Below, in pieces: positions 13,066-14,471 of a DNA stretch of 14,471 bases (position 1 is its first letter; the number at the start of each line of letters is the position of its first letter). Source of the DNA: JBAXGE01 sp044344145 (GTDB taxonomy: Bacteria > Planctomycetota > Phycisphaerae > WQYP01); contig JBIJDM010000047.1 of assembly GCA_044344145.1 (NCBI GenBank), positions 1 to 14,471 of the forward strand. Direction: 5' to 3'. The notes beneath the pieces are model-generated. The model had not been told where the DNA came from. It saw only the letters and a list, made by a program, of their open reading frames with translations, and made no database searches. The translations under genes were made by a program, and so were the position numbers.

Positions 13066-13317
13066 ATGATCGAAGAACTGAAAAGTGATGAAATCGTCCA
13101 CAAGATGGGCGGCCGTTTCAAGTTGTGTGCGTTGGTCCAGCATCGTTGGCGCGAATTGATCAACGGGGCGCGGCCGCTGGTGGAACGCGAACGCGCGGAC
13201 GGCCACAAGATGACAGATTTGGAATTGATTTACGAAGAAATCAAGCAGAACAAGATCGGGATTGACTTTGAGAAGTCGAAACTCACCCCGCCCGCCAAGG
13301 CGCTGGGGGACGAGTAA
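13066..13317 (+). CDS. rpoZ: RNA polymerase omega subunit (RpoZ-like)
   Basis: 83-aa omega-subunit homologue that assists RNA polymerase assembly by binding beta-prime. The family pattern is visible: KMGGRFKLCALVQHRWREL, INGARPLVE and LELIYEEIKQNKIGI. ATG 13066 is preferred because AGGAG at 13052-13056 gives a 9-base spacer; an in-frame ATG at 13057 directly abuts the site. It sits between gmk and coaC, its usual place. A hairpin with a U-run follows. Confidence 0.9.
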   Translation: MIEELKSDEIVHKMGGRFKLCALVQHRWRELINGARPLVERERADGHKMTDLELIYEEIKQNKIGIDFEKSKLTPPAKALGDE

Positions 13318-13348
13318 GCCGAGACGTTTTTTAAGCTTTAAGTTTCCC

Positions 13349-13381
13349 ACACAACCCGGCTTCGCTCGGGTTGTGTTTTTA
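13349..13381 (+). terminator. Hairpin with U-run between rpoZ and coaC
   Basis: ACACAACCCG (13349-13358), an 8-base loop containing TTCG, and CGGGTTGTGT (13367-13376) form a perfect 10-bp stem running into five more T. It has the form of an intrinsic terminator. coaC begins only 17 bases later with no room for a promoter, so it may be a partial terminator or attenuator. Confidence 0.8.
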
Positions 13382-13397
13382 TACGGGGAGCGCGCTG

Positions 13398-13940
13398 ATG
13401 GCCAAAGTCTTACTGTGTGTCTGTGGCGGGATCGCGGCGTACAAAGTGTGCGCTGTGGCGAGCTATTTGAAGCAACAGCAGGTGGACGTGACGGTGGCGA
13501 TGTCGGAGGCGGCCCAGAAGCTGGTGGGGCCGGCGACGTTTCAGGCGCTGACGGCGAACCCGGTATATACGGATTTGTGGGAACATCCCGGCGGGAAAGA
13601 CCCGCAGCATATCCGGCTGGCGCGGGAGGCGGATTTGGTGTTGGTGGCGCCGGCGACGGCGAATATCGTGGGCAAGCTGGCCAATGGGATTGCCGATGGC
13701 CTGATTGCGACGTTACTGTTGGCGTCGGACCCCAAGAAGGTGATGCTGGCCCCGGCGATGAATGAGGGGATGTGGCAGCATCCGGCGATGCAGCGGAATC
13801 TGAAGTTTTTGCAGGAAATAGGGATTCGGACAGTTGGGCCGGCGACGGGTTGGCAGGCGTGTCAGACCGTGGGGGTGGGGCGAATGAGCGAGGCAGAGGA
13901 GATTTGCCGGGAAGTGTTGGCGGCGATTGGCGTAAAGTGA
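13398..13940 (+). CDS. coaC: Phosphopantothenoylcysteine decarboxylase, stand-alone CoaC domain
   Basis: 180-aa flavoprotein of the HFCD family that decarboxylates 4'-phosphopantothenoylcysteine in coenzyme A synthesis. Visible are the FMN-binding GGIAAYK (10-16), the active-site His71 (HIRLAR), APATANIVGKLANG (84-97), PAMN with Asn122 and the substrate-lid Cys155 before VGVGRMSE. Most bacteria fuse this to a CoaB synthetase domain (about 400 aa in total). Here the reading frame stops right after the CoaC domain and is followed by a tRNA, so CoaB must be encoded elsewhere. ATG 13398 has GGGGAG 7 bases upstream. Other HFCD decarboxylases are possible, but the operon context favours CoaC. Confidence 0.9.
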   Translation: MAKVLLCVCGGIAAYKVCAVASYLKQQQVDVTVAMSEAAQKLVGPATFQALTANPVYTDLWEHPGGKDPQHIRLAREADLVLVAPATANIVGKLANGIADGLIATLLLASDPKKVMLAPAMNEGMWQHPAMQRNLKFLQEIGIRTVGPATGWQACQTVGVGRMSEAEEICREVLAAIGVK

Positions 13941-13950
13941 AAATCGGCAC

Positions 13951-13979
13951 TTGCGAGTGACCGGTTTTAGCGATATATT
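13951..13979 (+). promoter_or_regulatory. Candidate promoter of tRNA-Ala
   Basis: TTGCGA (13951-13956) and TATATT (13974-13979) are separated by 17 bases, ending 13 bases before the mature tRNA. The -35 box is the same TTGCG type as proposed for yicC. Confidence 0.55.
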
Positions 13980-13992
13980 ATGACGTGTTCAC

Positions 13993-14065
13993 GGGGGTAT
14001 AGCTCAGTTGGGAGAGCGTCTCCATGGCATGGAGAAGGTCAGGGGTTCGAGCCCCCTTACCTCCA
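13993..14065 (+). tRNA. tRNA-Ala, anticodon GGC
   Basis: A 73-base cloverleaf with a 7-bp acceptor stem (GGGGGTA/TACCTCC) that includes the G3-U70 wobble pair diagnostic of alanine tRNAs. The discriminator is A73. The D-arm region is AGCTCAGTTGGGAGAGC. The anticodon stem TCTCC/GGAGA carries loop ATGGCAT with anticodon GGC, reading GCC codons. The T-arm contains GGTTCGAGCC. The 3' CCA is not encoded (the next bases are CGT) and must be added after transcription. Confidence 0.97.
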
Positions 14066-14071
14066 CGTGAT

Positions 14072-14108
14072 AAGGTCTCCGGGTAATTCCGGAGACCTTT
14101 TTGTTTTT
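14072..14108 (+). terminator. Intrinsic terminator of the tRNA unit
   Basis: AAGGTCTCCGG (14072-14082), a 6-base loop and CCGGAGACCTT (14089-14099) form a perfect 11-bp stem followed by T-runs interrupted by one G. It lies 6 bases after the tRNA. Confidence 0.92.
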
Positions 14109-14172
14109 GCCGGGAAGGGGGACTAGACTTCGCAGGCATACGAAGTTTTCCACGCAAACATGGGAGTGCTTA

Positions 14173-14471
14173 ATGGCGGAACACGCAGTAAAGTCGGACG
14201 TGGTGATGTTCTCAGGACGGAAGTTTGTCTGGGGCTGCCTGGGTGTGGCGCTGGCGGTGGGGGTGTATGGGCGATTTTTCCCGGTTTCGGCGTGGTGGTT
14301 GGCGGCGGAAGTGTTTGCGGTGGTGCTGGGGTTGTTTGTGCTGGGGTCGTTTCGGTATCAAATTCATAAGAATGCGCTGACATACGGGGCAGCGCTGGTG
14401 GTGGTGGCGACGTATTTGGGGGCGTGGTGGACGCAGCAGGGATTGCGTGGAGGATTCAGCGGTGAAGAGTT
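14173..14471 (+). CDS. Membrane protein of unknown function, 3' partial
   Basis: The 99 visible residues continue past the window end. ATG 14173 has GGAG 6 bases upstream. After a short polar N-terminus (MAEHAVKSDVVMFSGRK) come three hydrophobic stretches at about 18-36, 39-58 and 69-85, separated by short basic or polar loops (RYQIHKN), consistent with inner-membrane helices. I do not recognise the family. Codons end mostly in G, like the yicC cluster. A small inverted repeat ACTTCG/CGAAGT lies at 14127-14146 upstream, and no clear promoter is seen. Confidence 0.7.
   Translation, partial: MAEHAVKSDVVMFSGRKFVWGCLGVALAVGVYGRFFPVSAWWLAAEVFAVVLGLFVLGSFRYQIHKNALTYGAALVVVATYLGAWWTQQGLRGGFSGEE

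Noticed and set aside
12859..13950. 363-codon open frame on the minus strand opposite gmk, rpoZ and coaC
   Set aside because: Pro/Ser-rich translation antisense to three firmly identified genes.
1..14471. CRISPR arrays, insertion sequences, prophage or attachment sites
   Set aside because: I saw no regularly spaced repeats, transposase or integrase genes, or direct repeats flanking the tRNA. The tRNA 3' end is not repeated in the window.

Overview
The window looks like chromosomal DNA of a moderately GC-rich bacterium, most likely of the Planctomycetota (possibly Phycisphaerae-like) or a relative in the PVC group. The main reason is the minus-strand operon in the middle. It has the gene content of the PVM-type bacterial microcompartment (BMC) known from Planctomycetes and Verrucomicrobia, which degrades L-fucose and L-rhamnose: class II aldolase, CoA-acylating aldehyde dehydrogenase, PduL phosphotransacylase, acetate-kinase-like protein, hexameric shell proteins and a DeoR regulator. 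The taxonomic call is inference.

Layout. (1) Bases 1-3177, plus strand: a tightly coupled set of a GH42 beta-galactosidase (5' end outside the window), a 267-aa protein of unknown function with an apparent internal duplication, and a PqqD-family protein. (2) Bases 3174-10129, minus strand: the BMC operon, transcribed in the order pduL, BMC-H, BMC-H, ackA-like, BMC-H, aldehyde dehydrogenase, RpiB-like protein, class II aldolase, DeoR regulator. Its last gene meets the PqqD gene head to head with overlapping stop codons. (3) Bases 10130-10428: a 299-base AT-richer control region with candidate promoters in both directions and several inverted repeats. (4) A divergent 72-aa small protein on the plus strand, closed by a hairpin terminator that also serves the opposite strand. 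(5) Bases 10723-11245, minus: remnant of an ADP-ribosylglycohydrolase gene with a large out-of-frame internal deletion. (6) Bases 11246-11574: non-coding, very G-rich on the plus strand, with hairpins and G-quadruplex motifs next to the yicC promoter. (7) Bases 11575-13940, plus: the housekeeping set yicC, gmk, rpoZ, coaC. (8) tRNA-Ala(GGC) with its own promoter and terminator, then the start of a membrane protein gene cut by the window end.

How it may work. The aldolase would cleave fuculose-1-phosphate or rhamnulose-1-phosphate to DHAP and L-lactaldehyde. The dehydrogenase would turn lactaldehyde into lactyl-CoA, PduL would make the acyl-phosphate, and the AckA-like kinase would recover ATP. 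The aldolase, dehydrogenase, PduL and RpiB-like protein each carry a short amphipathic helix at one terminus that looks like an encapsulation peptide. The kinase does not, which fits a cytosolic role. No pentameric shell protein (BMC-P), trimeric shell protein or NADH-recycling dehydrogenase is encoded in the window, so the compartment as seen here is incomplete. The upstream GH42 gene would fit release of galactose from complex glycans that may also carry deoxy sugars (inference).

The most noteworthy points are the three shell hexamers with different pore loops and no pentamer, the RpiB-like protein with a tag but no recognisable catalytic motif, active-site substitutions in the AckA-like protein, the inverted repeats in the BMC leader, and the deleted ADP-ribosylglycohydrolase gene.
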